DNA of 41,513 bases, taken from contig NZ_JABIOQ010000006.1 in the NCBI RefSeq assembly GCF_018698455.1, positions 1 through 41,513 on the forward strand, read 5' to 3'. Every line of letters starts with the position of its first letter. Position 1 is the stretch's first letter. The notes beneath the pieces are model-generated. The model ran no database searches, was not told the DNA's origin, and was given only the letters and a program-made list of their open reading frames with translations. The position numbers and the translations under genes were made by a program. The stretch is from Sulfurimonas sp. (GTDB lineage Bacteria; Campylobacterota; Campylobacteria; Campylobacterales; Sulfurimonadaceae). This document shows positions 15,846 through 25,078 of this stretch, in pieces.

Positions 15846-16544
15846 TTAAGTTATAGCAAAAAAAACTCCAAATAGCAGAGGTTGATGAAGAAGATAAATA
15901 AGTAGAGAGTTTTTTCCCATATATGCAAAGACAATATTTATTTTAGAATCACTCTTATAAAAACTATTATCAAAGAATTTCAAATGAAGATTATAACTAC
16001 TAAATACCATTCCTAGTAAAAAAACACCAAACCAAGGAAACAGTCCAACTAGGTCTTCTGTGTACTTTATAGGTAAGTTTAGAGGCTCTTGGAGTATGTT
16101 AAAAAGCCAGTGCATATTTGGTGTACCAATGTTGTAAGCTGTTATGATTAGGATTGCAACAATCAGTGAAGTTTTGGGTATATGTAAAAATAAGAGTCCA
16201 AAGATAGAAGCAAAAAGAAAAAAATGAAGTATGCCAAAATATATCCAAGAGTTTGGAAACTGAGTGTAACTTCCAATACTTACAAAAAGTGAAGCAAGTG
16301 CTAAGATTAAAATTCTCTTTTTTAATTTAGTAAAATTTAAACCATTTTCATTTGCTAGCTTTATACTGATTCCAGCAGAAAACAGAAACATACACACGAT
16401 AAAGTATCTAAAATATTTCCAAAAAGCACCATGAAGAATATCTATATCTAAAATATGAAAATTATTTAAATCAAAAAATAGATGAAAAATTATCATCAAG
16501 AAAATTGCATGGCCACGAAATACATCTAGTCCGACAAGTCTCAT
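15846..16544 (-). CDS. DUF1624 / heparan-alpha-glucosaminide N-acetyltransferase-like membrane protein
   Basis: This 232-residue polytopic protein starts 'MRLVGLDVFRGHAIFLMIIFHLFFDLNNF', the 'R...lD..RG.ai..Mi..H..' opening of the DUF1624/HGSNAT catalytic domain, and later shows 'GLFPWFGVFLLGMVF' and 'GKNSLLIYLLHQPLLFGVFF', also typical. About seven membrane helices are visible. The family is related to membrane acyltransferases that move acetyl groups across membranes; the conserved His of the first helix is present. The substrate is unknown. It overlaps the ruvX end by one base and so is the last gene of the rpmH-led run. Confidence 0.8.
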   Translation of the reverse strand: MRLVGLDVFRGHAIFLMIIFHLFFDLNNFHILDIDILHGAFWKYFRYFIVCMFLFSAGISIKLANENGLNFTKLKKRILILALASLFVSIGSYTQFPNSWIYFGILHFFLFASIFGLLFLHIPKTSLIVAILIITAYNIGTPNMHWLFNILQEPLNLPIKYTEDLVGLFPWFGVFLLGMVFSSYNLHLKFFDNSFYKSDSKINIVFAYMGKNSLLIYLLHQPLLFGVFFAIT

Positions 16545-16948
16545 TATTTCTTTTTTTGTTTCATTTTATAGAGGTATCTTTGTAAAATAATCATTGCAGA
16601 GATAGAATCTATTCTGCCATCTCTTATGTATTTTATTTCACCTTTCATAAGGTTTTCAGCTTCAAGTGAGCTTCCTGCTTCATCTTGATAAATAACTTCG
16701 CCTTCAAATGCGACAAGCCCCATAAAGTGTGCGATTCTTCGTCGCATTTCATCTTCACTACTTCCACCAAGGGGAATACCGATAACAACAGTATCAATTT
16801 CCCATTCGGCTATGACCTTTCGTACTTCGTGCGAAGCTTGGTCACGATTTGTACGGATAACTGCTGGGAGTGGTGTTACCAAATCTTTATGTGCAGAGTA
16901 AGCTAAACCTATGCGTTTTAAGCCTAAGTCAATCGCTATATATTTCAT
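16544..16948 (-). CDS. ruvX: Putative pre-16S rRNA nuclease / Holliday junction resolvase-like YqgF (RuvX)
   Basis: This 134-residue RNase H-fold protein has 'MKYIAIDLGLKRIGLAYS' with catalytic Asp7, 'IDTVVIGIPLGGSSEDEMRRRIAHF', and 'YQDEAGSSLEAENLMK' with the second acidic site (DE). The final 'IRDGRIDSISAMIILQRYL' holds the third Asp. The family finishes 16S rRNA 5' ends and may act in recombination. It lies 1 base behind mnmE and overlaps the DUF1624 gene. Confidence 0.93.
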   Translation of the reverse strand: MKYIAIDLGLKRIGLAYSAHKDLVTPLPAVIRTNRDQASHEVRKVIAEWEIDTVVIGIPLGGSSEDEMRRRIAHFMGLVAFEGEVIYQDEAGSSLEAENLMKGEIKYIRDGRIDSISAMIILQRYLYKMKQKKK

Positions 16949-16949
16949 G

Positions 16950-18287
16950 TTATTTTCCTAAACAGAATGAACCGAACATTTTGTCCAGCATTTCGTCATT
17001 TTCAAATGGTCTTGTTATTCCAGCCATCTCTTTTACCGCCTCATTTAAGTGAAAAGAAAAAATCTCTAATTCTTGATCTTCAAGTGGTATGAAAGCCTCT
17101 TTAATATTTTGCATTGTCATTTCAACTGCTGAAATTTGACGCTGTGATATCAACATAACTTCATCAGAGACATTACTAACATTCATAATCTCTTCAAGAG
17201 AATCAATAAGCGAACTCACATCATTTTTTGAGTTTAGCTCTAAATCATATGCGATGTTATCTAAGTTAAATTTATTTTGTAAATCTATTTTATTTTTTAT
17301 AATAATAATATTTTTTGTTTCTCTGTAGTTTTCTACAAGTCTTGCTATTTCTAAGTCTTCACTGTCTGCTTCACGAGAACCATCAAACAGAACAACCACG
17401 ATATCACTCTCTTCTATTGCTTCTAAACTTCTTTGTATTCCTATGCGTTCTATCTCATCATTAGCATCACGTATACCAGCCGTATCTACAATTTTTATGA
17501 GATGTGTTCCTATTTTTACTTGTTCTTCAATAGTATCTCGAGTAGTACCTGCTATCTCACTGACTATGGCTCGGTTATAATTTAGTAGTGCATTTAAGAG
17601 TGAACTCTTTCCAACATTTGGTTTTCCAATGATAGCTACACGAAAGCCTTGCATAAGACCTTCTCTCGCTTTTGAAGCACTCAAAGTTTTTTTAAGAAGT
17701 ACATACAACTCATCAAGCTTAGCTCTTATTTGTAAGACTAAATCTTCTGGTAAATCTTCTTCAGCATAATCAATAGTCACTTCAGAGTATGCAAGTATAT
17801 GTATAATCTCATCACGAACAGATTCTATAAACTCTTTTAAAGAGCCTTTCATTTGTAAGGCAAGTATCTTTGCGGCATCTTCACTTTTAGCCTCTATGAG
17901 CTGTGATATTGCCTCTGCTTCACTTAAATCTATACGACCATTAAAAAAAGCTCTTTTAGAAAACTCTCCAGCTTCGGCAAGTCTTGCCCCTGCGTTTAGT
18001 GTCGCCTTGAGTATACTCTGAGCTACAACATATCCTCCATGACACTGTATCTCTACAACATGTTCAGCAGTAAAAGAATACGGAGCTTCAAAGTAGATTA
18101 TAATTGCTTCATCGATGAGTTCATCCGAAGAGTTATATACATCACTCAATGTAGCATATCTAGTTTTCAGGGTGTCTTTTTTTGTGAGGGTCTTTGCAAT
18201 CGTTAGAGCTTTATCACCACTAATTCTTATAATGGCGATAGAGCCTATGCCATTAGCCGTTGCTACTGAACATATAGTATCTGTCAT
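16950..18287 (-). CDS. mnmE: tRNA uridine-5-carboxymethylaminomethyl modification GTPase MnmE
   Basis: This 445-residue protein has the N-terminal folate-binding domain ('MTDTICSVATANGIGSIAIIRISG'), a helical domain, and an inserted G domain with G1 'AIIGKPNVGKSSLLNALL', G2/G3 'GTTRDTIEE' and 'VDTAGIR', and G4 'IKNKID'. It ends in CLGK, the conserved C-x-GK tail that coordinates the modification reaction. With MnmG it makes cmnm5U34 in tRNAs. Length and motifs are normal. It is part of the conserved rpmH-rnpA-yidD-yidC-khpB-mnmE order. Confidence 0.97.
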   Translation of the reverse strand: MTDTICSVATANGIGSIAIIRISGDKALTIAKTLTKKDTLKTRYATLSDVYNSSDELIDEAIIIYFEAPYSFTAEHVVEIQCHGGYVVAQSILKATLNAGARLAEAGEFSKRAFFNGRIDLSEAEAISQLIEAKSEDAAKILALQMKGSLKEFIESVRDEIIHILAYSEVTIDYAEEDLPEDLVLQIRAKLDELYVLLKKTLSASKAREGLMQGFRVAIIGKPNVGKSSLLNALLNYNRAIVSEIAGTTRDTIEEQVKIGTHLIKIVDTAGIRDANDEIERIGIQRSLEAIEESDIVVVLFDGSREADSEDLEIARLVENYRETKNIIIIKNKIDLQNKFNLDNIAYDLELNSKNDVSSLIDSLEEIMNVSNVSDEVMLISQRQISAVEMTMQNIKEAFIPLEDQELEIFSFHLNEAVKEMAGITRPFENDEMLDKMFGSFCLGK

Positions 18288-18293
18288 GAGAGT

Positions 18294-19250
18294 TTAATTA
18301 TTGTGATAATCGTTTACGATTATATATTTCAGTCCATCTTTAGTAGTACGAATTACTACATATTTTTGAGGGTACTTTTCACGAAGTTCTTTTAGAGCAA
18401 TTTGTACTAAAACACCATCAAGAATCTTTGTTTGAGCTCGTCCATCTTTTTCTATGTTTTCATAAACATTTTGAAGGTAACGTCCTACAGATTCTTCTTG
18501 ATTTTTTAAAAACTCTGCTATTTCTAAACGTAACTGTATATCATACTTAGTATTTATCCAGTTAAAAATCATATAAGAGAGTGCCTTATATCTGTAACCC
18601 TCTTTTCCTATGAGTAAAGCAGCATCATCACCTTTAAACTCAACAAGAAGAGTCTGGTCATCATACTTACTTACTTCGATTTTATCGATACTAAAACATG
18701 CAAATTTAAAAAGAGCATTAATTTCAACTTCGACTTCTTTAACGATTCCATTTATATTAAGAGATTCAGAAGAAGTTTCTTGTCCATCGTCTTGTGTTTC
18801 ATCAAACTCATCGTCATAGTCAGCAGTATAGTCAAGTCCACTTCCTAAGTCATCATCATCTTGATCACTTACAAAAGAGATAGGCCCAATAGCATCATTA
18901 AGAATTACTTCGGGCTCTTCTATTTTTTCTACTTTTACTTGCTTCTCTTGTTGTTTAAAAGGTTTCTTACTTCTTGGAGGTTTAGATGCTTTGGGTTCTT
19001 CTTTTTTTAAATATTGTTCTGCTGCCATAGTAGGTTTCTCTTTTATCTTTGCAGGAGTACTCTCTTTAACCGTCTCTGCTACTTGTGTTTCACGAACAGC
19101 AACAATAATTGCTGTTCTTTTAAACATACCTAAAATACCACTTCTTGGAGTTTGTACAACTTCTATGATAAGTTCAGTTACTGAACAGTTAAACTTAGTA
19201 GCTGCATCTTTATATGCGATTTCTAATGTTTGTGCTTCTATTTTAATCAT
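18294..19250 (-). CDS. khpB: RNA-binding protein KhpB (Jag/SpoIIIJ-associated)
   Basis: The 318 residues begin with a Jag_N domain ('MIKIEAQTLEIAYKDAATKFNCSVTELIIEVVQTPRSGILGMFKRTAIIVAV'), then a Lys/Pro/Glu-rich and Asp-rich linker at about 60-165. A KH domain ('LLIGKEGYRYKALSYMIFNW') and a C-terminal R3H-like region follow; the usual ERR-IIH R3H core is not clear. The protein binds RNA in the cytoplasm and is almost always encoded next to yidC. It starts 2 bases after the yidC stop. Confidence 0.9.
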   Translation of the reverse strand: MIKIEAQTLEIAYKDAATKFNCSVTELIIEVVQTPRSGILGMFKRTAIIVAVRETQVAETVKESTPAKIKEKPTMAAEQYLKKEEPKASKPPRSKKPFKQQEKQVKVEKIEEPEVILNDAIGPISFVSDQDDDDLGSGLDYTADYDDEFDETQDDGQETSSESLNINGIVKEVEVEINALFKFACFSIDKIEVSKYDDQTLLVEFKGDDAALLIGKEGYRYKALSYMIFNWINTKYDIQLRLEIAEFLKNQEESVGRYLQNVYENIEKDGRAQTKILDGVLVQIALKELREKYPQKYVVIRTTKDGLKYIIVNDYHNN

Positions 19251-19252
19251 AT

Positions 19253-20866
19253 CTACTTCTCGCTTTTTATCGCTATCGCTTCTTTAGCATCTTTAGCATT
19301 CTTAAATTGTTGATTAACAATAAACTGCTGAAGAATTGAGAAAAGATTATTTACGAACCAGTAAAGAACAAGACCTGATGGAAAAGTTATGAAGAAAAAT
19401 GTAAATATTACAGGTAAAAATTTCATAACTTTTTCTTGCATTGGATCTGTAAAAGTAGTAGGTGTAAGTTTTTGTTGAAAAAACATAGATGCACCCATAA
19501 GAAGTGGTAAAACATAGTAAGGGTCCATACGTGAAAGGTCATTTACCCATAAAATCCACTCTGCACCTTGAAGTTCTTCAGCATTTAGTAAAACACGGTA
19601 AATCGCGAAGAAAACAGGAATTTGCATTAACATAGGAAGACAGCCACCAAGAGGGTTCGCACCATTCTTTTTGTACATGTCCATAGTTGCTTTGTTTAGT
19701 CTTGCTGGATCGCCCTTATACTTCTCTTTAAGCTCTTTCATCTTAGGAGTAAGTTGTTTCATCTTCTGCATAGAAACCATACCCTTATAAGTAAGAGGGT
19801 ACAGAACAAATCGGATAATAGCCGTTAGTGCAATAATCGACCAACCCCAGTTTCCAAAGATACTATACAACCATGAAAGAAGTGCGAAGAGTGGTTTGGC
19901 CGCAAATGTAAACCAACCATATTCAATCGCATTTGTTAAAACAGGATTAATAGCTTTCAATGTTTTATAATTCTTCTGTCCAACATATCCATTAAATTTA
20001 ATATTTTGTAAACCATCAAAATATACAACAGGATTATCTTCACGGTCACGTTCAACAATAATGTTTCTTTCTTTATCAAAACCGTACATGATTGAAGCGG
20101 TATACTGATCAAACGCAGAGATCAACGCTACAGCTGAAAAAGCTTTTCTCCCCTCAGCATCACCATCTTCGATTATAGTAACTAACTCATCTTCATTAGT
20201 AGTAGTATAAACCATAGCACCAACAACTGTCATCATCTGCTCAGACTCATTTACACGAGGTCTCTGACCTAGATACACATAGTATCTTTTATCTTGGGAA
20301 ACAGCTATCTCTACATCATAATGTCCATCAGTAAAAAATGTTAATGTTTTTGTGATGGTTAAGTTTGTTAAGTTTTGTGTTAAAACTACTTTCTTTGCTT
20401 CACCCACTAAAGTAACTTCACTTGAATTTGCTGTGTATGCTACTGAAGATGCTTCTTTGTTAAGTGCCTCATCCATAAATCTCAAATAAAGAGGTTTAGT
20501 ACCAGTAGATGGTATTAGCTGTGCATGCCCATCATCTTTATTTCTATATCTTGCATCGAGTAACTCTTTTGAAGATATACGACCAAGTGTGTCCATTTTT
20601 AAAATGAAATCCTTACTCGTAACAGTTAGAATTGTATTCCCAGCATCTACTGGTAGACTTTCTACTGAGGAAACCACATGTCCGGCCTCTGTATCCACTG
20701 TGTCTTTAACAGTAGCTGAATTAGTAGATTTGTTTATAGTACTTTGAGCATTTTCTGCTACCTCATGTTCAACGGGTGGAAATATCGCAGTGTATCCTAC
20801 GAAAAAAATTACTGATAATAGTACTGCTACTATTAGTCTCTGATTTGGTGACATTTGGTCTAACAC
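19253..20866 (-). CDS. yidC: Membrane protein insertase YidC
   Basis: This 537-residue inner-membrane insertase has an N-terminal anchor (NQRLIVAVLLSVIFFVGYTAIF), a large periplasmic beta domain (about 30-335) as in Gram-negative YidC, and then the conserved five-helix core starting 'PLFALLSWLYSIFGNWGWSIIALTAIIRFVLYPLTYKGMVSMQKM'. A cytoplasmic hairpin 'LKEKYKGDPARLNKATMDMYKKNGANPLGGCLPMLMQIPVFFAIY' follows. I take the GTG at 20866 as start because AAGG lies 7 bases before it, inside the yidD end; the next ATG (20854) has no such site. Basic C-terminal tail as usual. Confidence 0.96.
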   Translation of the reverse strand: MLDQMSPNQRLIVAVLLSVIFFVGYTAIFPPVEHEVAENAQSTINKSTNSATVKDTVDTEAGHVVSSVESLPVDAGNTILTVTSKDFILKMDTLGRISSKELLDARYRNKDDGHAQLIPSTGTKPLYLRFMDEALNKEASSVAYTANSSEVTLVGEAKKVVLTQNLTNLTITKTLTFFTDGHYDVEIAVSQDKRYYVYLGQRPRVNESEQMMTVVGAMVYTTTNEDELVTIIEDGDAEGRKAFSAVALISAFDQYTASIMYGFDKERNIIVERDREDNPVVYFDGLQNIKFNGYVGQKNYKTLKAINPVLTNAIEYGWFTFAAKPLFALLSWLYSIFGNWGWSIIALTAIIRFVLYPLTYKGMVSMQKMKQLTPKMKELKEKYKGDPARLNKATMDMYKKNGANPLGGCLPMLMQIPVFFAIYRVLLNAEELQGAEWILWVNDLSRMDPYYVLPLLMGASMFFQQKLTPTTFTDPMQEKVMKFLPVIFTFFFITFPSGLVLYWFVNNLFSILQQFIVNQQFKNAKDAKEAIAIKSEK

Positions 20867-20869
20867 GGG

Positions 20870-21193
20870 CTAGCCTTTATATGAAAAATTTTTTATTATG
20901 TAATAGCGGTTCCTAGAATCTGGAACCAGCCAATACTTTATAGTCTCAACCCTTAATTTTACGGGTTTACATCGGAGTTCATCGAGTAATGGATACTCAA
21001 TTCCTCCATCAAATAATTGATTACAACGTAGTATTCTAGTTAAAGAGTGGTAAAACGCACTTGAAATTGAGTTATTTTCAAAATTTAATCGTGCAAATTC
21101 ACTACAAGATGGATAATAACGACAAGAACCGAAGCCAATAAGGGTAAAAAACTTCTGGTAGAGCCATAAAAGTTTAAGTAAGAGTTTTTGCAT
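20870..21193 (-). CDS. yidD: Membrane protein insertion efficiency factor YidD
   Basis: This small protein carries the family core '[30 protein letters not shown]', with the two conserved cysteines, then 'RILRCNQLFDGGIEYP'. I choose the ATG at 21193 (107 residues, starting MQKLLLKLL) because YidD proteins normally begin right at this helix; an ATG at 21217 would add eight residues. It overlaps the 3' end of rnpA by 20 bases. The C-terminus is longer than average (about 30 extra residues). It assists YidC-dependent insertion at the inner membrane. Confidence 0.92.
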   Translation of the reverse strand: MQKLLLKLLWLYQKFFTLIGFGSCRYYPSCSEFARLNFENNSISSAFYHSLTRILRCNQLFDGGIEYPLLDELRCKPVKLRVETIKYWLVPDSRNRYYIIKNFSYKG

Positions 21194-21512
21194 TAGTGAG
21201 TATTTTTTTGAAGTCATGTGTTAATTTTTCATGTGAAGATTCGAAGAGTCCAACTTTTGCAACGAAAACATAAGATCCATCTTTGAGTGTGCTGGAGTAT
21301 TCAGTAAAGATAGCTCGCATTCTACGTTTAGCACGATTGCGTTTTACGGCATTACCTAACTTTTTAGTTGCGGTAAAGCCTACTTTATGAATTCCATTTT
21401 GAGGAAGAAAAAAAAGGACAACACTACTTGAATGTTGATTTTTGCCTCTATTGTAAACATACTGAAACTCCTTATGGAGTTTCAGTGTGTTAAATCCGCC
21501 TAAACTGACAAT
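21174..21512 (-). CDS. rnpA: Ribonuclease P protein component RnpA (non-ATG start)
   Basis: The frame 21512 to 21174 encodes '[19 protein letters not shown]', '[27 protein letters not shown]' (the RNR RNA-binding core) and '[11 protein letters not shown]'. This is clearly RnpA, the protein subunit that helps the RNase P RNA trim tRNA 5' ends. No ATG, GTG or TTG exists between the upstream stop (21518-21516) and the conserved part. Candidate starts are ATT at 21512-21510 (AAAGG lies 9 bases before it) or CTG at about 21488. With ATT the protein has 112 residues and overlaps rpmH by 13 bases. The identity is sure; the start is not. Confidence 0.93.
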   Translation of the reverse strand: MVSLGGFNTLKLHKEFQYVYNRGKNQHSSSVVLFFLPQNGIHKVGFTATKKLGNAVKRNRAKRRMRAIFTEYSSTLKDGSYVFVAKVGLFESSHEKLTHDFKKILTNAKTLT

Positions 21513-21634
21513 CTTTTACGACCTTTAGCTCTACGACGGTTTATTATTCTACGACCATTTTTAGTGGACATACGTAATCTGAAACCATGTGTTCTCTTTC
21601 TAGGTGTTGAATGTGGTTGGTATGTTCTTTTCAT
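21500..21634 (-). CDS. rpmH: 50S ribosomal protein L34
   Basis: This 44-residue, very basic protein ([20 protein letters not shown]..., [17 protein letters not shown]) is a full-length L34. The start ATG is at 21634, with AAGGA about 10 bases upstream. It is first of the rpmH-rnpA-yidD-yidC-khpB-mnmE-ruvX run. The 67 bases to the clpB stop must hold the operon promoter; I see AT-rich sequence but no clear consensus. dnaA, which sits next to rpmH in many bacteria, is not here. Confidence 0.97.
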   Translation of the reverse strand: MKRTYQPHSTPRKRTHGFRLRMSTKNGRRIINRRRAKGRKRLSV

Positions 21635-21701
21635 TTGACATATCCTTATATAAATTTAAGTTCGAAATAATACAAAAATATTACTTAAAATGTCATTAAG
21701 G

Positions 21702-24230
21702 TTATGAGACCAATACCTTAACTTCACCATCTTCCATCGTAAACTCCGCCTTTGATCCTTCGGACACCTTTCCTTCTAGTATAAGATCAGCTAGTCTATC
21801 TTCTACTATTTGATAAAGAGCACGTTTAAGTGGACGAGCACCATACACAGGGTCAAATCCAGCTTCAGCAATAAATTTCTTCGTATCTTCACTCAGAGTA
21901 AGTTCAATGTTTCTTGACTCAAGTTTCTTAACAATTTCATTAAAGAAGATATCTATAATACTTACTATCTCTTCTTGACCTAATGCATCAAAAGTTACTA
22001 TATCATCAAGTCTATTTAGGAATTCTGGTTTAAAAGTCTGTTTAAGTTCATCGCTAGGTGTATTTGAAGTAAGAATTATAATGGTATTTGTAAAGTCTAC
22101 TGTTACACCTTTGTTATCAGTTAATCTTCCATCATCTAAAACCTGCAATAGTATATTAAAGACATCTGGATGTGCTTTTTCAACCTCATCAAAGAGTATT
22201 ACACTGTAAGGTTTTCTACGGACTGCTTCTGTTAGTTGTCCCCCCTCATCGTATCCTACATATCCAGGTGCCGCTCCAACTAAACGAGAGACTGCATGTT
22301 TTTCCATATACTCACTCATATCTATTCGTATAAGTGCATCTTCGCTGTCAAAAAGAAACTTAGCCAGTGTTTTAGCTGTTTGCGTTTTTCCGACCCCTGT
22401 TGGTCCTAGGAATAAAAAACTTCCAATTGGTGAATTACTATCACTAAGACCTGCTTTGTTGCGTTTAATGGCACGTGCAACTGTATGAGTTGCTCTACTC
22501 TGCCCTATAACATCTTTTTCTAACTCAGCTTGCACATTAAGAATTTTTGTTTGTTCAGTCTGAAGCATTTTTGCAACGGGGATTTTCGTCCAACGGGACA
22601 CTACCGAAGCTATAGAATCTTCATCTACACAATTTTTAAGTAGTGTTCCTTCTTCTTGCAATCTTTCCCAATTCTCATTAATGGCTTTTTCTTCTTCGAT
22701 GAGTTTTGGTATGTCTCCATACTCTATCTCAGCGGCACGGTTAAAGTCTGAACTACTTTTTGCACTCTGTGCATCATGGCGTTTAGATTCTATCTCATGT
22801 TTAATAGTTGCTATCTTTTCAAAAACCTCTTTTTCAGTTTCAAACTGTGCTTTTAGTTTTTGAACAGTCTCTACAACATCGGCTAATTCTTTTTCTATCT
22901 CCACTAAACGTTTCTCATTTGAAGGTGTCTTCTCCATTTTAAGAGCCTCTTTTTCTACCATGAGTTCAGAGTGTCTGCGTTTAGCCGCGGAGAGGATATT
23001 TGGTTCTGACTCTATTTGCATTTTTAACTCTGCTGCAGCTTCATCTATAAGGTCAATCGCTTTATCTGGAAGAAATCTATCTGCTATATATCTATCTGAG
23101 AGTTTTGCAGCCGCGACAAGAGCACTATCTGTAATGGTCACATTATGATGAGACTCTAAGCGTTCTTTTATGCCACGAAGGATTTGTAAAGACTGATTTA
23201 CTGTTGGCTCATCAAGATTAATAGACAAAAATCGACGCTGCAGTGCTGTATCTTTTTCAAAGTACTTTCTATACTCTTTAAGTGTAGTTGCTCCAATAGT
23301 ATGAAGCTCTCCACGAGCTAGAGCGGGTTTTAAGATATTTGCAGCATCCATACTTCCCTCTGATGCACCTGCACCAACTATTGTATGAATCTCATCTATG
23401 AAAAGAATGATATTTCCATTTTCCTTTACTTCGTCTATAACTGCTTTAAGTCTATCTTCAAACTCTCCACGATACTTAGCCCCTGCAATTAAAGCGGACA
23501 TATCAAGAGCTATTACTTTTTTATTCTGTAAAGAGGTAGGAACATCTCCATTATAGATTCTCTGAGCTAAACCTTCTACTAAAGCTGTTTTACCAACTCC
23601 AGGCTCTCCTAATAGGATAGGGTTGTTTTTTGTTTTACGAATAAGAATCTGCATCATTCTGCTTATCTCTTCATCACGACCGATAACGGGAGCTAGTTTT
23701 CCTTCTGCCGCTTCTTTTGTTAAGTCTATTCCATATTTCGAAAGTGCTTCGAGCTTCTCATCTGCACTTTGAGAGTCTATCTTAACTCCCCCACGAGATG
23801 ATTCAAGGTTTTTAGTAAACTCTAGCATATCTATGTATTTTGGAAGTATTGTAGAAAATGGAGGAGTTTTCAAGTTGCTAAGTATATATGTATCTACCGC
23901 AAGAAAACTATCTCCATTTTGAGTCATTAGTCCAGCACCATTTTCTAAAGTCTGTGCAAAGTTTTTTGATAAACGTATATTCTCTTTAGTTATAGCAGAA
24001 GATTTTGGAAACTTTTCACTTAAACTTTTTATATCTAATTCTATAGTAATCTTGTCAATATTCATTTTATTGAACATTTGATTTAAAATAGAATCTGAAT
24101 TTGTAAGTAGTCCCCATAAAAAATGTTCTATTTCTACTTCTTGATTTTTATTATGTAGTGCCAGTGAAATGGCACTTTCTATTGCTTCTGTCATATTATG
24201 TGTTAGTTTTTCAAATATATTTTGACTCAT
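21702..24230 (-). CDS. clpB: Disaggregase chaperone ClpB
   Basis: The 842 residues hold a Clp N domain (two repeats, 1-140), a first AAA module (Walker A GEPGVGKT, Walker B ILFIDEIH, arginine finger region ALQRRF), a coiled-coil M domain (about 395-520) and a second AAA module ([19 protein letters not shown]). A C-terminal small domain ('[17 protein letters not shown]') follows. The M domain distinguishes ClpB from ClpA. It threads aggregated proteins with DnaK help. Upstream, at 24260-24290, a sigma-70 promoter overlapped by an HspR operator indicates heat-shock control. Confidence 0.97.
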   Translation of the reverse strand: MSQNIFEKLTHNMTEAIESAISLALHNKNQEVEIEHFLWGLLTNSDSILNQMFNKMNIDKITIELDIKSLSEKFPKSSAITKENIRLSKNFAQTLENGAGLMTQNGDSFLAVDTYILSNLKTPPFSTILPKYIDMLEFTKNLESSRGGVKIDSQSADEKLEALSKYGIDLTKEAAEGKLAPVIGRDEEISRMMQILIRKTKNNPILLGEPGVGKTALVEGLAQRIYNGDVPTSLQNKKVIALDMSALIAGAKYRGEFEDRLKAVIDEVKENGNIILFIDEIHTIVGAGASEGSMDAANILKPALARGELHTIGATTLKEYRKYFEKDTALQRRFLSINLDEPTVNQSLQILRGIKERLESHHNVTITDSALVAAAKLSDRYIADRFLPDKAIDLIDEAAAELKMQIESEPNILSAAKRRHSELMVEKEALKMEKTPSNEKRLVEIEKELADVVETVQKLKAQFETEKEVFEKIATIKHEIESKRHDAQSAKSSSDFNRAAEIEYGDIPKLIEEEKAINENWERLQEEGTLLKNCVDEDSIASVVSRWTKIPVAKMLQTEQTKILNVQAELEKDVIGQSRATHTVARAIKRNKAGLSDSNSPIGSFLFLGPTGVGKTQTAKTLAKFLFDSEDALIRIDMSEYMEKHAVSRLVGAAPGYVGYDEGGQLTEAVRRKPYSVILFDEVEKAHPDVFNILLQVLDDGRLTDNKGVTVDFTNTIIILTSNTPSDELKQTFKPEFLNRLDDIVTFDALGQEEIVSIIDIFFNEIVKKLESRNIELTLSEDTKKFIAEAGFDPVYGARPLKRALYQIVEDRLADLILEGKVSEGSKAEFTMEDGEVKVLVS

Positions 24231-24259
24231 TGTTAATCCTTTAATTTATAGTTACACTC

Positions 24260-24290
24260 ATTATAGCAACTTGAGTCTATCTTTGTCAAG
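24260..24290 (-). promoter_or_regulatory. Sigma-70 promoter of clpB with HspR operator (HAIR)
   Basis: On the minus strand TTGACA (24289-24284), an 18-base spacer and TATAAT (24265-24260) form a near-perfect promoter 30 bases before the clpB ATG. CTTGACA-AAGATAG-ACTCAAG (24290-24270) overlaps it and fits CTTGAGT-N7-ACTCAAG at 12 of 14 positions, one half-site being perfect. Placement over the -35 box is the same as at cbpA, supporting co-regulation. Confidence 0.85.
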
Positions 24291-24370
24291 TTTGTTTAGT
24301 TATTTAATTCATATCTACTTTTATTATTTTCTTAATAAATTTTTACTATAATTTCCTTAAAGGATTGCGA

Positions 24371-25051
24371 ATGCCAACAGTTTTAGAAGCTTTACAGAAC
24401 CGTTCTTCAAAAAGAGCATATACTAATGAGAAAATTCCTAAAGAAACTTTAGAGAAGATACTCAATGCAGCTGCACTTACTCCAAGTGGGGCCAACATGC
24501 AACCATGGGTTACTTATGCTATTACAAATGAAGAAGTTCTAAAAAATGTTGGTGATGCAGTAATCAAAAAAATGGATGAAGGTGTTTTAAACGACCAGTT
24601 TATTCAGTACTATCCAATAAAGTGGACAAATCCATATAAAAAACGTCGTATCGTTACAGGTGCTGGCCTTTATAAACATATGGATGTAGATAGAAAAGAT
24701 GATATAACTCGTGTCCAAATGTGGAAAGATAACTTCAGATGGTTTGGTGCAAACACAGTAATTTTTGTATTTACAGCAAAAGCAAATATTGATGAAGCAC
24801 AAGGTGCATTTATAGATTGTGGTGCTTATATGCAAAGTATTATGCTTGCAGCTCAAGATTTTGGAATAGAATCTTGTCCTCAAGGATCTACAACTGAATT
24901 TGGTAAAGTAATCGCTCGTACATTAGATATTCCTGAAAATCTTGCACTTTTATATAGTGTTGTGTTAGGTTATGAAGATAAATCTTCAAAAATCAATGCA
25001 TATCAACCAGAAAAGGTAAAACTAGGAGAGTCTGTTACTTTCATAGACTAA
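24371..25051 (+). CDS. Nitroreductase-family flavoprotein
   Basis: The 226-residue protein begins 'MPTVLEALQNRSSKRAYTNEKIPKETLEKILNAAALTPSGANMQPW', with the FMN-phosphate-binding RSSKRAY and SGANMQPW segments. Later come 'GAYMQSIMLAAQDFGIESCPQGS' and 'VVLGYEDKSSKINAY', typical of FMN-dependent NAD(P)H nitroreductases (oxygen-insensitive type). It probably reduces quinones, nitroaromatics or a flavin; the true substrate is open. The ATG at 24371 has AAAGGA before it. It is transcribed divergently from clpB and ends in a shared hairpin with the PLP gene. Confidence 0.9.
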   Translation: MPTVLEALQNRSSKRAYTNEKIPKETLEKILNAAALTPSGANMQPWVTYAITNEEVLKNVGDAVIKKMDEGVLNDQFIQYYPIKWTNPYKKRRIVTGAGLYKHMDVDRKDDITRVQMWKDNFRWFGANTVIFVFTAKANIDEAQGAFIDCGAYMQSIMLAAQDFGIESCPQGSTTEFGKVIARTLDIPENLALLYSVVLGYEDKSSKINAYQPEKVKLGESVTFID

Positions 25052-25057
25052 GAAACT

Positions 25058-25078
25058 CGAAGAAGTTTATCTTCTTCG
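25058..25078. terminator. Bidirectional terminator between the nitroreductase and PLP-enzyme genes
   Basis: CGAAGAAG (25058-25065), loop TTTAT, CTTCTTCG (25071-25078) form an 8-base-pair perfect stem just after the nitroreductase stop. It overlaps the last codons of the convergent gene (stop at 25067-25069). T-containing tails follow on both strands. Confidence 0.65.

Noticed and set aside
21500-21700. Possible replication origin next to rpmH
   Set aside because: In many bacteria dnaA and oriC lie beside rpmH, but here clpB is the neighbour, and I see no dnaA gene and no cluster of DnaA boxes (TTATCCACA-like).
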